The position numbers and the translations under genes were made by a program. 64,000 nt of DNA from the IMG/VR virus record IMGVR_UViG_3300017788_000016, positions 1-64,000 of that record; one strand, given 5' to 3'. Under the pieces are notes generated by a model, which was given only the letters and a program-made list of their open reading frames with translations, searched no databases and was not told where the DNA came from. The DNA comes from a virus. This document shows, one piece after another, positions 44,275 to 52,795 of the stretch. The stretch's first letter is position 1. Each line of letters opens with the position of its first letter.

Positions 44275-45144
44275 ATGTCAGAAGATAACAAGGAAGCACG
44301 CGAGGCTAAGAACTCGATTTTTGGTGGTAACATTGAGGGCGTTCAGTCCGTGAGAATGGCTGATGCGGCCAAAAAGGACTTCGACATGGAGATTCCTGTC
44401 GATGCGGTTCCGCTACCTTCCAAGGGTAAGGTCTATGACGCTAGCCATGCTCTGTCTGGTAAGACTGAGGTTGAGTACAGAGCCATGACGGCCCGAGAAG
44501 AGGATCTTCTTATGAGCCCGGCTCTCATCAAGAGAGGCACGGTCATTACCGAGCTTATCAAGGCCTGCCTCATCAACAGAAGCATTGATGTGAGCACCCT
44601 TCTGAGCGGTGACCGCAATGCCCTGATGATTGCAATCCGTTCCAGTGGCTATGGAAGCCTCTATGAACCAACCTTTGTGTGTCCTTCCTGCGGCTTCAAG
44701 AATGACCTTACGGTCAACCTCTCGGAGCTCCCAATCAAGCCATTGGAAATCGAGCCAACCTCCCCAGGTCTCAACCACTTCAAGTTCAAGCTTCCAAAGA
44801 CCGGCAAGACCATTGGATTCAAGTTCCTAACCGGCAAGGAAGAAGAGGAGATTCTTGCAGAGGTTGACTTCCGCAAGAAGAAGGGTATGCTCAACTCCAA
44901 CATCGTCACTGCCCGTCTCCAAAGGAGCATTGTGGACATTGAGGGAACCGCCGATAGGAACACCATTAACAAATTCGTGTCCTTCCTCCCAGCGGCTGAC
45001 TCCCTGGCCCTTAGAGAGTACATTGACCAGCATGAGCCGGGCGTTGAAATGACCGTCCCGTTCACCTGCAAGTCCTGTGATCACTTCGAGGAGGTAACGA
45101 TGCCCATGGGGGCGACCTTCTTTTGGCCTAACTCACGAAGATAA
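44275..45144 (+). CDS. T4 gp26-like baseplate protein (PF12322 type)
   Basis: A 289-residue protein. The segment VPLPSKGKVY, then VEYRAMTAREEDLLMSPALIKRG and CLINRSIDVSTLLSGDRNALMIAIR, is the mark of T4-type baseplate assembly proteins. It has two Cys pairs, FVCPSCGF and FTCKSCDHF, that likely make a zinc ribbon. It ends FFWPNSRR. The next gene overlaps its end in the +1 frame, which suggests a frameshifted longer product. A TATCTATA box lies 43 bp upstream of the start. Confidence 0.8.
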   Translation: MSEDNKEAREAKNSIFGGNIEGVQSVRMADAAKKDFDMEIPVDAVPLPSKGKVYDASHALSGKTEVEYRAMTAREEDLLMSPALIKRGTVITELIKACLINRSIDVSTLLSGDRNALMIAIRSSGYGSLYEPTFVCPSCGFKNDLTVNLSELPIKPLEIEPTSPGLNHFKFKLPKTGKTIGFKFLTGKEEEEILAEVDFRKKKGMLNSNIVTARLQRSIVDIEGTADRNTINKFVSFLPAADSLALREYIDQHEPGVEMTVPFTCKSCDHFEEVTMPMGATFFWPNSRR

Positions 45145-45172
45145 AGAGGCGGTTCTCCTTGAGCCCTTCTTT

Positions 45173-45394
45173 TTGTTGGGCTACTATTTCGGTATGGACT
45201 GGAACACCTACATGGGGTTTCCGGTTGCCTATAAGCGTTGGTTAATAAAACGTATAGAAACCGAGATAAACAAGGCCCATGATGCCCAGAAGGACATACC
45301 TTCCAAGGGCGTACATCACAACACGCCCGATGCCAGAGCCATGACCGGCAAGACACGTCACCAGGTTCCCCACAAATTGCAGCGTTTTACCTAG
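45173..45394 (+). CDS. Downstream partner of gp26-like gene, possible +1 frameshift product
   Basis: About 73 residues from TTG 45173, containing YYFGMDWNTYMGFPVAYKRWLIKRI. The frame is open back to 45098 and the text LTHEDKEAVLLEPFFLL before the TTG looks coding, yet no ATG, GTG or TTG lies there. This fits synthesis by a +1 shift from the end of the gp26-like gene (near ACC TTC TTT TGG, or at its stop), as in tail-assembly chaperone pairs. It could instead start at TTG 45173 or 45176. The zinc-ribbon gene before it and a tape measure after it support an assembly-chaperone role. Confidence 0.6.
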   Translation: MLGYYFGMDWNTYMGFPVAYKRWLIKRIETEINKAHDAQKDIPSKGVHHNTPDARAMTGKTRHQVPHKLQRFT

Positions 45395-45462
45395 ACACGG
45401 GGCACTTACAGCAGGACAAAAAAAAAACTGTCCTCGTACTTAAGGACAAGAACGAACAACTC

Positions 45463-46506
45463 TTGGCAAACCAGCCTTTGGAAATTTCAGCAGACAAGCC
45501 CCCAAGAACCTCTTGGAACAAAATCACCCCGAAAGCCACCCTCCTCTATGAGGGTAAGTCCAAAGAGGGCGGCATATATCAAATTCGTCATAACGCCAAC
45601 GGAAGAAGATATGTGGGCTCTGCTATGCGTTTCCAGGAACGCTGGAGTACTCATCTAAGGGATCTTCGTAAGGGAAGACACCATAACAAGTTCCTACAAG
45701 CTGACTTCACAAAGTCAGGAGAGTCCTCTTTCACCTTCTCTATCCTTGAACTGGTCTCTGGCGGGAAAAGGGAAAGAGAAGAAAGGGAACAGGTTTGGTT
45801 GGACCGACTTTGGAAAGAGACCGGCTCCTCTAATCAAAGGTACAACCATAGCCCCAAGGCGGTTATTTCAGAAACAAAGAAACCAAAGGAGAAGAACTAT
45901 AGGAGTGAAAACTATTGGTTTCTCGGCCCTGACAAGACTGTTGAGTATGTGGTCGAAAACCTTTCGTTTTTTTGTGAACAGCTCGGCCTCCCGCGGAATC
46001 GAATGGCTGAATTGGCATCCGGCAAAATCAAATTCTATAAAGGCTGGACTTTGCAGAATGCGCGGGGTCGATTTACAAAACTCACAAACAATGCCACAAA
46101 AGAAGAAATCGAAACGAAAGACTTGGACAGTCTCAACAGTCTTGCCAAGAGGCTGGGCATACAGCAATCTCATCTTTCCAAGCTTTTGGCAGGCACCAGA
46201 AAGTCCTGTGGCCACTGGAAGATTAAAGGTCGAGAGGTGATATCTCGACCTCACAAGGGAAAAGTTTACTGGCTAACATCACCGGCTGGCAAAGACGTGA
46301 AAGTAAATAACCTTAGGCTGTTTGCCTCGAGGCATGCCTTGGAAATTTCTTGCTTGCGCTCCGTTTTAGCAGGAACACAAAAGTCACACAAAGGATGGAT
46401 GCCGAGAGGACGTTCTCAGGAGCAACTCAAACAATATCACCGTCAGTCCTATAGACAAAAAGCCATGGCAAGAAAAAGAGACCCAAAAACTGGCCAATTT
46501 AGCTAG
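45463..46506 (+). CDS. GIY-YIG homing endonuclease with three C-terminal repeats
   Basis: A 347-residue endonuclease: GGIYQIRHNANGRRYVGSAMRFQERW at 36-61, NKFLQADFTKSG, and Glu in the REEREQVWLDRL helix. Three DNA-binding repeats follow, each with a helix-turn-helix and a closing K-S/FxxGW or GHW (CEQLGLPRNRMAELASG, AKRLGIQQSHLSKLLAG, ASRHALEISCLRSVLAG). The start is unsure: TTG 45463 is used, but the frame is open for about 70 bases upstream over a run of ten A. It is related to the endonuclease at 31240. Confidence 0.85.
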   Translation: MANQPLEISADKPPRTSWNKITPKATLLYEGKSKEGGIYQIRHNANGRRYVGSAMRFQERWSTHLRDLRKGRHHNKFLQADFTKSGESSFTFSILELVSGGKREREEREQVWLDRLWKETGSSNQRYNHSPKAVISETKKPKEKNYRSENYWFLGPDKTVEYVVENLSFFCEQLGLPRNRMAELASGKIKFYKGWTLQNARGRFTKLTNNATKEEIETKDLDSLNSLAKRLGIQQSHLSKLLAGTRKSCGHWKIKGREVISRPHKGKVYWLTSPAGKDVKVNNLRLFASRHALEISCLRSVLAGTQKSHKGWMPRGRSQEQLKQYHRQSYRQKAMARKRDPKTGQFS

Positions 46507-46513
46507 AAATAAA

Positions 46514-46545
46514 GCCTAAAATCTGAGTTCTGGGCGTGCTATACT
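46514..46545 (+). promoter_or_regulatory. Recurrent cargo promoter, copy 4
   Basis: CTAAAA (46516-46521), an 18-bp spacer ending GGGCGTGC, then TATACT (46540-46545). It precedes the C5 methyltransferase gene, whose GTG has GGAGGAG 6-7 bases upstream. Confidence 0.7.
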
Positions 46546-46575
46546 AATAACAGAAGCTTTTCGGAGGAGATCACT

Positions 46576-47493
46576 GTGGGAATCAATGTTCTGAGCCTGT
46601 TCGATGGTATGTCATGCGGGCAGATTGCTCTAAATCGAGCCGGGGTGCCCTATGCCACCTACTATGCCTCAGAGATCGACAAGCATTCGATTGCTGTGAC
46701 TCAGAAGCAGTACCCTTCCACGGTTCAGCTAGGGGACGTGACAAAGGTCAAGGCCAAGAATCTCCCTCAGATCGACCTTCTGCTGGGCGGAAGCCCGTGT
46801 CAGGGCTTCTCCTTCGCCGGGAGCAAGCTCAACTTCAATGACCCCCGGAGTCAGTTGTTTTTCGAGTTTGTCCGTCTCCTCAAGGAGTGCAAGCCCAAGT
46901 ATTTTCTCTTTGAAAACGTCAAGATGGAGAAGATGCACGTCGATGTGATCACCAACTATCTTGGGTGTGAGCCCGTGCTGATCGACAGCAATCGTTTCTC
47001 GGCACAGAGCAGGGCTCGACTTTATTGGACGAATATTCCTCTGGGCGAGCTTCCTGCTGACAAGGGCATCCTCCTTGGGGATATCGTTGAGAGCGGTGGT
47101 GTTCTCAGAGACAAGTCTCAGACCGTTCTGACGACCCTGTTTAAGGAGAATGCCAAGAGCATGCTCAAGCGTAACAAGCAGGGTCTCCTGGTCGCAGAGG
47201 GCCTTCCTAGGGGCGTATACACTCTAGGACTCACGAAGCCGGGCGTGAAGGCACGGAAGTCCAAGAATGTCTCCACGAGCCTTGGAGAGATTAAGGCTGT
47301 GGCTCCTGAGACCTACTCCCTCAATGGCAGCCCTGTGGTCTTTCGGAAGTTCACTCCCTTGGAGTGCGAGCGACTTCAGACTGTACCAGAAAGTTACACT
47401 GCCAGTGCTAGCATGACGCAGAGGTACCGCATGCTTGGCAACGGTTGGACGGTAGACGTTATCGCCTATCTTCTTAGCGGGCTAACCAAGTAG
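46576..47493 (+). CDS. C5-cytosine DNA methyltransferase
   Basis: A 305-residue methyltransferase that puts a methyl group on cytosine C5. Motif I is VLSLFDGMSCGQIAL, motif IV has the catalytic Cys75 in GGSPCQGFSF, motif VI is FLFENV, motif VIII is QSRARLYW, and motif IX/X are CERLQTVPESYT and MLGNGWTVDVI. No restriction enzyme gene is near, so it is probably a stand-alone phage enzyme against host restriction. GTG start. It has its own promoter and terminator. Confidence 0.92.
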   Translation: MGINVLSLFDGMSCGQIALNRAGVPYATYYASEIDKHSIAVTQKQYPSTVQLGDVTKVKAKNLPQIDLLLGGSPCQGFSFAGSKLNFNDPRSQLFFEFVRLLKECKPKYFLFENVKMEKMHVDVITNYLGCEPVLIDSNRFSAQSRARLYWTNIPLGELPADKGILLGDIVESGGVLRDKSQTVLTTLFKENAKSMLKRNKQGLLVAEGLPRGVYTLGLTKPGVKARKSKNVSTSLGEIKAVAPETYSLNGSPVVFRKFTPLECERLQTVPESYTASASMTQRYRMLGNGWTVDVIAYLLSGLTK

Positions 47494-47502
47494 TCCACTA
47501 TA

Positions 47503-48033
47503 TTAGAGCAAATCAAGGCTGTCGAGGGCCATGTAGGAGAGATCAGTTCCTCTTACATGGCCTTTTCTCATTAGCTCTCGGAAGCTCTCCAGGGAAATGA
47601 TCTCCACCGTAAGAAATTCATTGGGGTCCAAGTCCAACTTGGCAACCTTTTGGCAATTCACGGCCACAAACATGTGACGAATCCCTGTGGAGTATGGGGA
47701 ATAGGGAAGGGAACCTAAGTAGGTCAAAGTCCCCTTGTGGCCGGTTTCCTCCAAAAGCTCCCTCTCGGCTGCTTTTCCTGGATCCTCGCCCTCTCCAAGC
47801 CCTCCACCAGGCAGCTCCAATTCCTTCTTCTCGGAGCCCGGCCTAAACTGACGAACGCACACAACGGAGTTGTCATCCCTAAGAGCGAAAATCTGAACCG
47901 AGTTCTTGGCACCCTCAAGAATGAACGCTTCCTGAGCCCCATTGGGAAGTTCAAATTGCTTCACCACGAGACGCTTGTCATATCCGCTATCCTTGTGCTG
48001 GACAACGTAGTTCTTTTGGGAGAGCTTTTTCAT
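47503..48033 (-). CDS. Nudix hydrolase, ADP-ribose pyrophosphatase-like
   Basis: A 176-residue enzyme that splits nucleoside diphosphates linked to another group. The Nudix box reads GGGLGEGE then KAAERELLEETG, with all conserved Glu residues. A RQFRP strand before the box and a Pro-rich SLPYSPYSTG after it are like ADP-ribose pyrophosphatases. It is the third gene of a leftward operon; its start overlaps the previous stop by 4 bp. Its 3' end hosts a terminator for the opposite transcript. Confidence 0.88.
   Translation of the reverse strand: MKKLSQKNYVVQHKDSGYDKRLVVKQFELPNGAQEAFILEGAKNSVQIFALRDDNSVVCVRQFRPGSEKKELELPGGGLGEGEDPGKAAERELLEETGHKGTLTYLGSLPYSPYSTGIRHMFVAVNCQKVAKLDLDPNEFLTVEIISLESFRELMRKGHVRGTDLSYMALDSLDLL
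47527..47566 (+). terminator. Terminator for methyltransferase gene, inside Nudix 3' end
   Basis: Long stem GGCCATGTAGGAG paired with CTCTTACATGGCC-like sequence (about 13 bp with one G-U pair), then TTTT. It ends the rightward methyltransferase transcript while lying within the C-terminal codons of the opposite Nudix gene. Confidence 0.75.
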
Positions 48034-48368
48034 ATCCTATTGGATCGTTGAGGCACAAGCTTGTCCATCAGGAGCCTCAGAACATTTTCCTTGACTTTCT
48101 TGTAGAAAGGCGTATCCCAGACAATGTCGTCTCTACTATAGACCATGTCCCTCATTGGGGCATCCAAGGCCTTCATAATGCCATCCATGTTCATCCTGGT
48201 CATGGCAAGTTGAATTTCCCTGATATGGACTGGCACCATAATCTCGATAACCTCTCGGGCAACCTCTGAGGCCTTGGGCCTCGCCAAGCTTGATTGCATT
48301 ACTTCCTTGAGTGTTGAGAGGTTTGTTTTCATGGAGTTTTTCTGGGGCCTTTGTTTCACAGAGGCCAT
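48030..48368 (-). CDS. Hypothetical helical protein
   Basis: A 112-residue protein, all helical, with MKTNLSTLKEVMQSSLARP at residues 13-31 that is like short head-targeting helices here. ATG 48332 (residue 13) is a possible start; no ribosome site helps decide. It overlaps both neighbours in the leftward operon. Function unknown. Confidence 0.6.
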   Translation of the reverse strand: MASVKQRPQKNSMKTNLSTLKEVMQSSLARPKASEVAREVIEIMVPVHIREIQLAMTRMNMDGIMKALDAPMRDMVYSRDDIVWDTPFYKKVKENVLRLLMDKLVPQRSNRI

Positions 48369-48742
48369 GGGCGACCAGTTAGCTGCTTGAACCTCTCCTT
48401 GGTCATGTTCTTGAGGTTCAGCTTTTCAATGACGGATTCCACGGTGGCACCTGGCTTCTTAAGTTCCTGTTGAAAGGACTTGCTAGCCATGAGAGCCTCG
48501 ATCACCGCATTGATCTGTTCTGGTGTGCCTCTGATCTTAAAGGGGAGCTTGGGTGGCTTTGCTGGCAGTCTTCCACCTCTCTCAAGACCTAGACCAACCA
48601 AATAGGCTGCCACGCCAGCGAAGAAAATCTTGCCTGCCCAGCTAAGACTTACTTCCTGAAGCTGCTCAGGTTCTTTTTTTGCAGGCTCTTCCTCGGTGGA
48701 GATGACGGAACTAGGATCTTTGATTGGGGATTCGTTGGACAT
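48356..48742 (-). CDS. Hypothetical protein with one membrane segment
   Basis: A 128-residue protein. An acidic N-terminus is followed by a hydrophobic stretch WAGKIFFAGVAAYLVGLGL (35-53), likely one membrane span, then a Pro/Lys-rich linker and a helical C-terminal part. First gene of a leftward operon with the Nudix gene. Function unknown. Confidence 0.6.
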   Translation of the reverse strand: MSNESPIKDPSSVISTEEEPAKKEPEQLQEVSLSWAGKIFFAGVAAYLVGLGLERGGRLPAKPPKLPFKIRGTPEQINAVIEALMASKSFQQELKKPGATVESVIEKLNLKNMTKERFKQLTGRPWPL

Positions 48743-48798
48743 GTTTGGCTAGCCTTTGGAAAATCGGAGACCTACGTAATTATCGTCTGGGGCCTAAC

Positions 48799-48806
48799 TA
48801 TACATA
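48799..48806 (+). promoter_or_regulatory. Candidate late-promoter box before tape measure gene
   Basis: TATACATA lies 43 bp upstream of the tape measure ATG. It overlaps GGGCCTAACTA (48790-48800), close to the AGGCCTAATTA found before the gp15-like and sheath 1 genes. Confidence 0.35.
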
Positions 48807-48848
48807 GAAACCTGCCCTGCGTTTGGACTTTCCTAGCACTCTTTTTCT

Positions 48849-51800
48849 ATGGCCTCAAACATCGACACAACCCTTGAGCTTAACAAGCTCCTAGCCCAGC
48901 AAAATCAGCTATATGCTGATCAGGCGAAGCTAATGAAGGGCCAGATGGTAATGCTTCGCCAGATGGCTGAGATGCTCAAGAATCTCGACCCAAGAATCCT
49001 CGCCGAGGGCTGGGGAGAAATGACCGAGGCCATGCAGGGGGCTGAGGCTGGTCTTGCTGGCATGGGAGGAGCCGGTCAGCAGAGTCTTGGGGACATGAAT
49101 GAGACCCTGGATTCAGGCGTGGAGAGTATGCTTGAGATGGGCCAGTCCCTTAAGGGGCTTGGTAAGGGGCTCATGGCAATTGCTGGCCCGGCTGCTATTA
49201 TCGAAACCCTAGGGGATGCCCTCAGCATAGCCGGCTCTGTGGGTTTGGGCCTGGTAAACACAATGATGAGCGTGGCAAGTGCCATAGGCAATGTAGCCAT
49301 ATCCATCATAACGGCTCCCTTTAAGATGCTGAGTACCCTGATGAACAATGCCCAGGGTGGAGGCTCAGGACTTAGAGAGGCGCTGGAGGCAATCAGAAAA
49401 TCCTTCGGTGACCTCAACACAGGTGCCTCAAAGGCTATCATTGATATTTCCAGGGGAATGACAGGTGAATTGGCTCAGACCGGTTTGAGTACCTATAGGA
49501 TTTTCGGAAACCTCGCCGAACGTCTTAGGACAATCACTGAGTACGCCACCCAATTGGGTTCGATGTTCAACAACCTTAGGGATTCCCTTGTTGCGAACGG
49601 GGAAGCCTTTGGTGCCTATGTAAAGGGCCTGGGTCTAACGGAAAACGGTCTTAAGGGTGTAGGCAGATTGGCCCTGTCAACTGGTAGTACCTTTACAGAG
49701 GTAAGCCGTGAAATTACCACCATGGCCTATGGCATGGGTGAGGCCTTTGGCATTAACGGCAGAGAGATATCGGGTGCCGTTGGCGAAATGCTCAATGACG
49801 TAAGGAATTTCGGTTCTCTGAGTGTCAAGCAACTCAGTCAGGTAGCCGTCTATGCCAACAGACTTGGTTTGGAGTTCCAGGATCTCCAGGGAACCATTGA
49901 CCAGTTTGATAACTTTGAGCAGGCCGCCGATGCAGCAGCTCAATTGAGCCAGGCCTTTGGTTTGAACGTTGATGCCTTGTCCCTGATTCAGGAACAAGAC
50001 CCAGCAGCTAGATTTGAGCAATTGCGTAAGGCCTTCTTCCAGACCGGGCGCTCCGTGGAGCAGATGACTCGTCAGGAAATGAGACTTTTGGCTGCTCAGA
50101 CTGGTCTTAGCGAGGAATCCGTTAAGCTTGGCTTCTCCCTGGAGAACCAAGGCGTCAACTATGCTGACATTCAAAAACAGGGCGACCTAACACAGAAGAA
50201 ACAGCTAACCCAGGCCGAGGCCATGCAGAAACTTTCCAACTCCATTGAGAGATTGGTGAAATCTGGTGGTGCTCTCCAGGGCGGGTTCTTTGAGATATTC
50301 TTCAAGGGGTTCTTGCGAGGCATATCCATATCCAGAGAATTTAGGGGTATGATGCGAGCCTTGCATCAATCCATGCGAGCTACATTCCAGGCAGGACGAC
50401 AGCTAGGACAAATCTTCGTTAAGGAATTCCCTGGCGTGAGCGATGTTTTTGAGGGTCTCAGGGACATATTCAACCCTAGCCGCTGGAGAGCCATGATGAA
50501 ACAGGTCGTCGGGGCCTTCTCTCAGTTCTTCCGTGACATTACCACCAATCCCCAGGCAGGTCTTCAGAGTCTGTATAAGAGACTTCAGGAAGTGTTCTTC
50601 AACAACTTCTCTGCAAAAACAGCCGCAGGACGAAGGGTAATTGAGGGCTTTGCCACCTTCTACAAAACCATTTTCCGAGTAGGTGTGGCAGCCATTCAGT
50701 TGGGCCTACAGTTCATTTCCAGAACCATATCCAACGCCTTTACCGAGGGCACCACTGAGAACAATTTCGTTAAGAGCGGCATGAAACTCATGGAACGCTT
50801 TGCCTCGGCAATTGTGGAATTCCCATGGCGTGAAAACTTCTCCAAGCTAAAGAACGCCCTTCTGGATTGGTTCATTGAGTCAACCAATGGCATTGACTGG
50901 AACGTTGTGGCAAACTCGGTGAGCGAGATGCTCCTCGACAGCCTTGCCTTTGCTCTCAGAGCACTCAGGGCGGTTGGCAACATAATCCTCAAGGCCATCA
51001 GTGACATAGACTTTGGAACAGCTATGCAACTAGTGGGTGCCGGTCTTCTGGCAGCCCTTGCAAGCGTACTCTGGACTGTGCTTCCTGGAATGCTGCTTGA
51101 GGCTGGAACCGTTCTTGTAATGGACTTCCTGTTGCCTGGCATTCTCACTGGTATTGAGATGGCAGGAAGTGCTATCTTCACGGCCATTGGCGGTTGGCCG
51201 ACCCTGATTGTAGCAGCCCTGGCTGCTGCGGGCATTGCATTCCTTGAGTGGGGTGATGATCTAATGAACTACGCCTCCCAGGCCTTGGATGACTTCGGAC
51301 CAATGCTTGCCGGTGCCATCGAGGAGTACCTTCCGGTGGTTCTTGAGGAACTTTACGGATTCCTATCCAATCTCCCTGAGCTTTTCGTGGAAGCCATTGA
51401 GTGGATCGGCAGTGCCATTAAGTCGAGTGTGGAGTGGCTAATCACCAGCGTCTCTAACCTGTTCTCTGCAAGCGGCAATCTTGACAGTGCCCTAGGTCGC
51501 TTCTTTACGAGAATCGGAGCTGCCATCGGTCATGTGTTTGCAGATTTCCTCAAGAATCATTTCCCAAATCTCTATGATGGAATGGTTACCTTCATGAATT
51601 TCTTCCGTGGTCTCAGAATCCTTGTTAGCAAGGCCATTGAGCCAATGCTAGCCTGGAAGCGTCAGCACATTGACCCAATCATAACCGCTTTCAGAAATGC
51701 AGGAACGGCTATCCAGGCTACATTCACAAGCGTATTCAACTACATTTCGCAAGGGTTCCGAAACCTGGTCGATGGAATAACCAGTATGTGGTCGGGCATC

Positions 51801-52592
51801 TCTGAGAGAATTGAACCAATCATAACCACCATTCGTGAGTTGCTCAATATCTCCAGCACCCCAGAGGTGCCTGGTGCTGGTCTTTTTGGAAGCTTGAGAA
51901 AAAGCTTCCAGGATATCGTTTCTTTGGGCGAACAGAGCCAGACTGCGGCTGCTGCCACGACTCAACAAACCACGGCAGCCATTGCAGCAAGTGCAGAGGC
52001 TGCATCCACAGCCGTAAGAACAACCTCAGAACAAACCAATGCGGCCCTTAAGGCCACGTCTCAACAGGCAGTTGCCACGGGTGCAGCCGCAGCAGAGGCT
52101 AGCCGTCAGGGTGGAGTTGGTGCCTCTGCCACTGCACCAGCAGGCGGTGGTGGTCTGTTTGATGGTCTCTTTGGTGGGGCTGGCGCACCTCCTGGTGGCG
52201 AGGCTATTCAAAGAAAACAGGCCCTTGAGGAACTGACCAGTCTCAGGGTTCCATCTCCAGCACGCGTGGCTCGTATGGAGAGAGACATTATCAGCATCAC
52301 CGACAGATACTCCAAGGGTATCGTTAACAATGTCAGAGACCTTGTGGCGGCCGTTAACACCGTTACCACCGACCTAAACAGCATTGGAGACTCTCCTCAG
52401 AGAATCAACGTCCAGCTTAAGCAGCTAGCCAACCATCTAGGAGTTGGAGCCTCTCAGAGGTTGGAGATACGAAACCGTAACTTCACAATTCAGATGAACG
52501 TCAACGTAACACTTGATGCTGACGAGTTTGAGACCGCACTTTCCAGCAGACCTGGCGGCTCCACATTCGTTGTTAGACCGGAGAACGAGTAG
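48849..52592 (+). CDS. Tail tape measure protein
   Basis: A 1247-residue protein that sets tail length and fills the tube. It starts with coiled-coil helices (LNKLLAQQNQLYADQAKLM), has hydrophobic segments at about 95-160 and 725-800 (for example LLAALASVLWTVLPGMLL), long helical repeats between, and Ala/Thr/Gln-rich and Gly-rich linkers near 1030-1110. Such hydrophobic stretches are usual in tape measure proteins and may enter the host membrane. At about 1.5 angstrom per residue the tail would be about 190 nm. Confidence 0.85.
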   Translation: MASNIDTTLELNKLLAQQNQLYADQAKLMKGQMVMLRQMAEMLKNLDPRILAEGWGEMTEAMQGAEAGLAGMGGAGQQSLGDMNETLDSGVESMLEMGQSLKGLGKGLMAIAGPAAIIETLGDALSIAGSVGLGLVNTMMSVASAIGNVAISIITAPFKMLSTLMNNAQGGGSGLREALEAIRKSFGDLNTGASKAIIDISRGMTGELAQTGLSTYRIFGNLAERLRTITEYATQLGSMFNNLRDSLVANGEAFGAYVKGLGLTENGLKGVGRLALSTGSTFTEVSREITTMAYGMGEAFGINGREISGAVGEMLNDVRNFGSLSVKQLSQVAVYANRLGLEFQDLQGTIDQFDNFEQAADAAAQLSQAFGLNVDALSLIQEQDPAARFEQLRKAFFQTGRSVEQMTRQEMRLLAAQTGLSEESVKLGFSLENQGVNYADIQKQGDLTQKKQLTQAEAMQKLSNSIERLVKSGGALQGGFFEIFFKGFLRGISISREFRGMMRALHQSMRATFQAGRQLGQIFVKEFPGVSDVFEGLRDIFNPSRWRAMMKQVVGAFSQFFRDITTNPQAGLQSLYKRLQEVFFNNFSAKTAAGRRVIEGFATFYKTIFRVGVAAIQLGLQFISRTISNAFTEGTTENNFVKSGMKLMERFASAIVEFPWRENFSKLKNALLDWFIESTNGIDWNVVANSVSEMLLDSLAFALRALRAVGNIILKAISDIDFGTAMQLVGAGLLAALASVLWTVLPGMLLEAGTVLVMDFLLPGILTGIEMAGSAIFTAIGGWPTLIVAALAAAGIAFLEWGDDLMNYASQALDDFGPMLAGAIEEYLPVVLEELYGFLSNLPELFVEAIEWIGSAIKSSVEWLITSVSNLFSASGNLDSALGRFFTRIGAAIGHVFADFLKNHFPNLYDGMVTFMNFFRGLRILVSKAIEPMLAWKRQHIDPIITAFRNAGTAIQATFTSVFNYISQGFRNLVDGITSMWSGISERIEPIITTIRELLNISSTPEVPGAGLFGSLRKSFQDIVSLGEQSQTAAAATTQQTTAAIAASAEAASTAVRTTSEQTNAALKATSQQAVATGAAAAEASRQGGVGASATAPAGGGGLFDGLFGGAGAPPGGEAIQRKQALEELTSLRVPSPARVARMERDIISITDRYSKGIVNNVRDLVAAVNTVTTDLNSIGDSPQRINVQLKQLANHLGVGASQRLEIRNRNFTIQMNVNVTLDADEFETALSSRPGGSTFVVRPENE

Positions 52593-52598
52593 TAGAAT

Positions 52599-52790
52599 AT
52601 GACCAAAGCCCCCACGGAGCCAAAACCTTCCTTGTTTGATGAGATGCTTAAGGATGAGGAATACAGAAAGCTTTTCGATGCTCTACCAGATGACGAGAAG
52701 CCCCTACTAATGAACAGTGTAAGACGGTTCGTCGATGACTTTGAAAAATCCCTCGAGGCGATAACAGAAAACATTGACAGACGTACTTAA
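52599..52790 (+). CDS. Small acidic protein after tape measure
   Basis: A 63-residue, acidic, helical protein (LFDEMLKDEEYRKLFDALP, then VRRFVDDFEKSLEAI). It lies 6 bp after the tape measure stop and 5 bp before the next gene, so it belongs to the baseplate operon. Function unknown. Confidence 0.65.
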   Translation: MTKAPTEPKPSLFDEMLKDEEYRKLFDALPDDEKPLLMNSVRRFVDDFEKSLEAITENIDRRT

Positions 52791-52795
52791 AATGT

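Noticed and set aside
45412-45434. AGGAC / GTCCT hairpin around a run of ten A
   Set aside because: The stem is only five to six pairs and no T-run follows, so it is not called a terminator; it may only mark an unsure start for the endonuclease gene.
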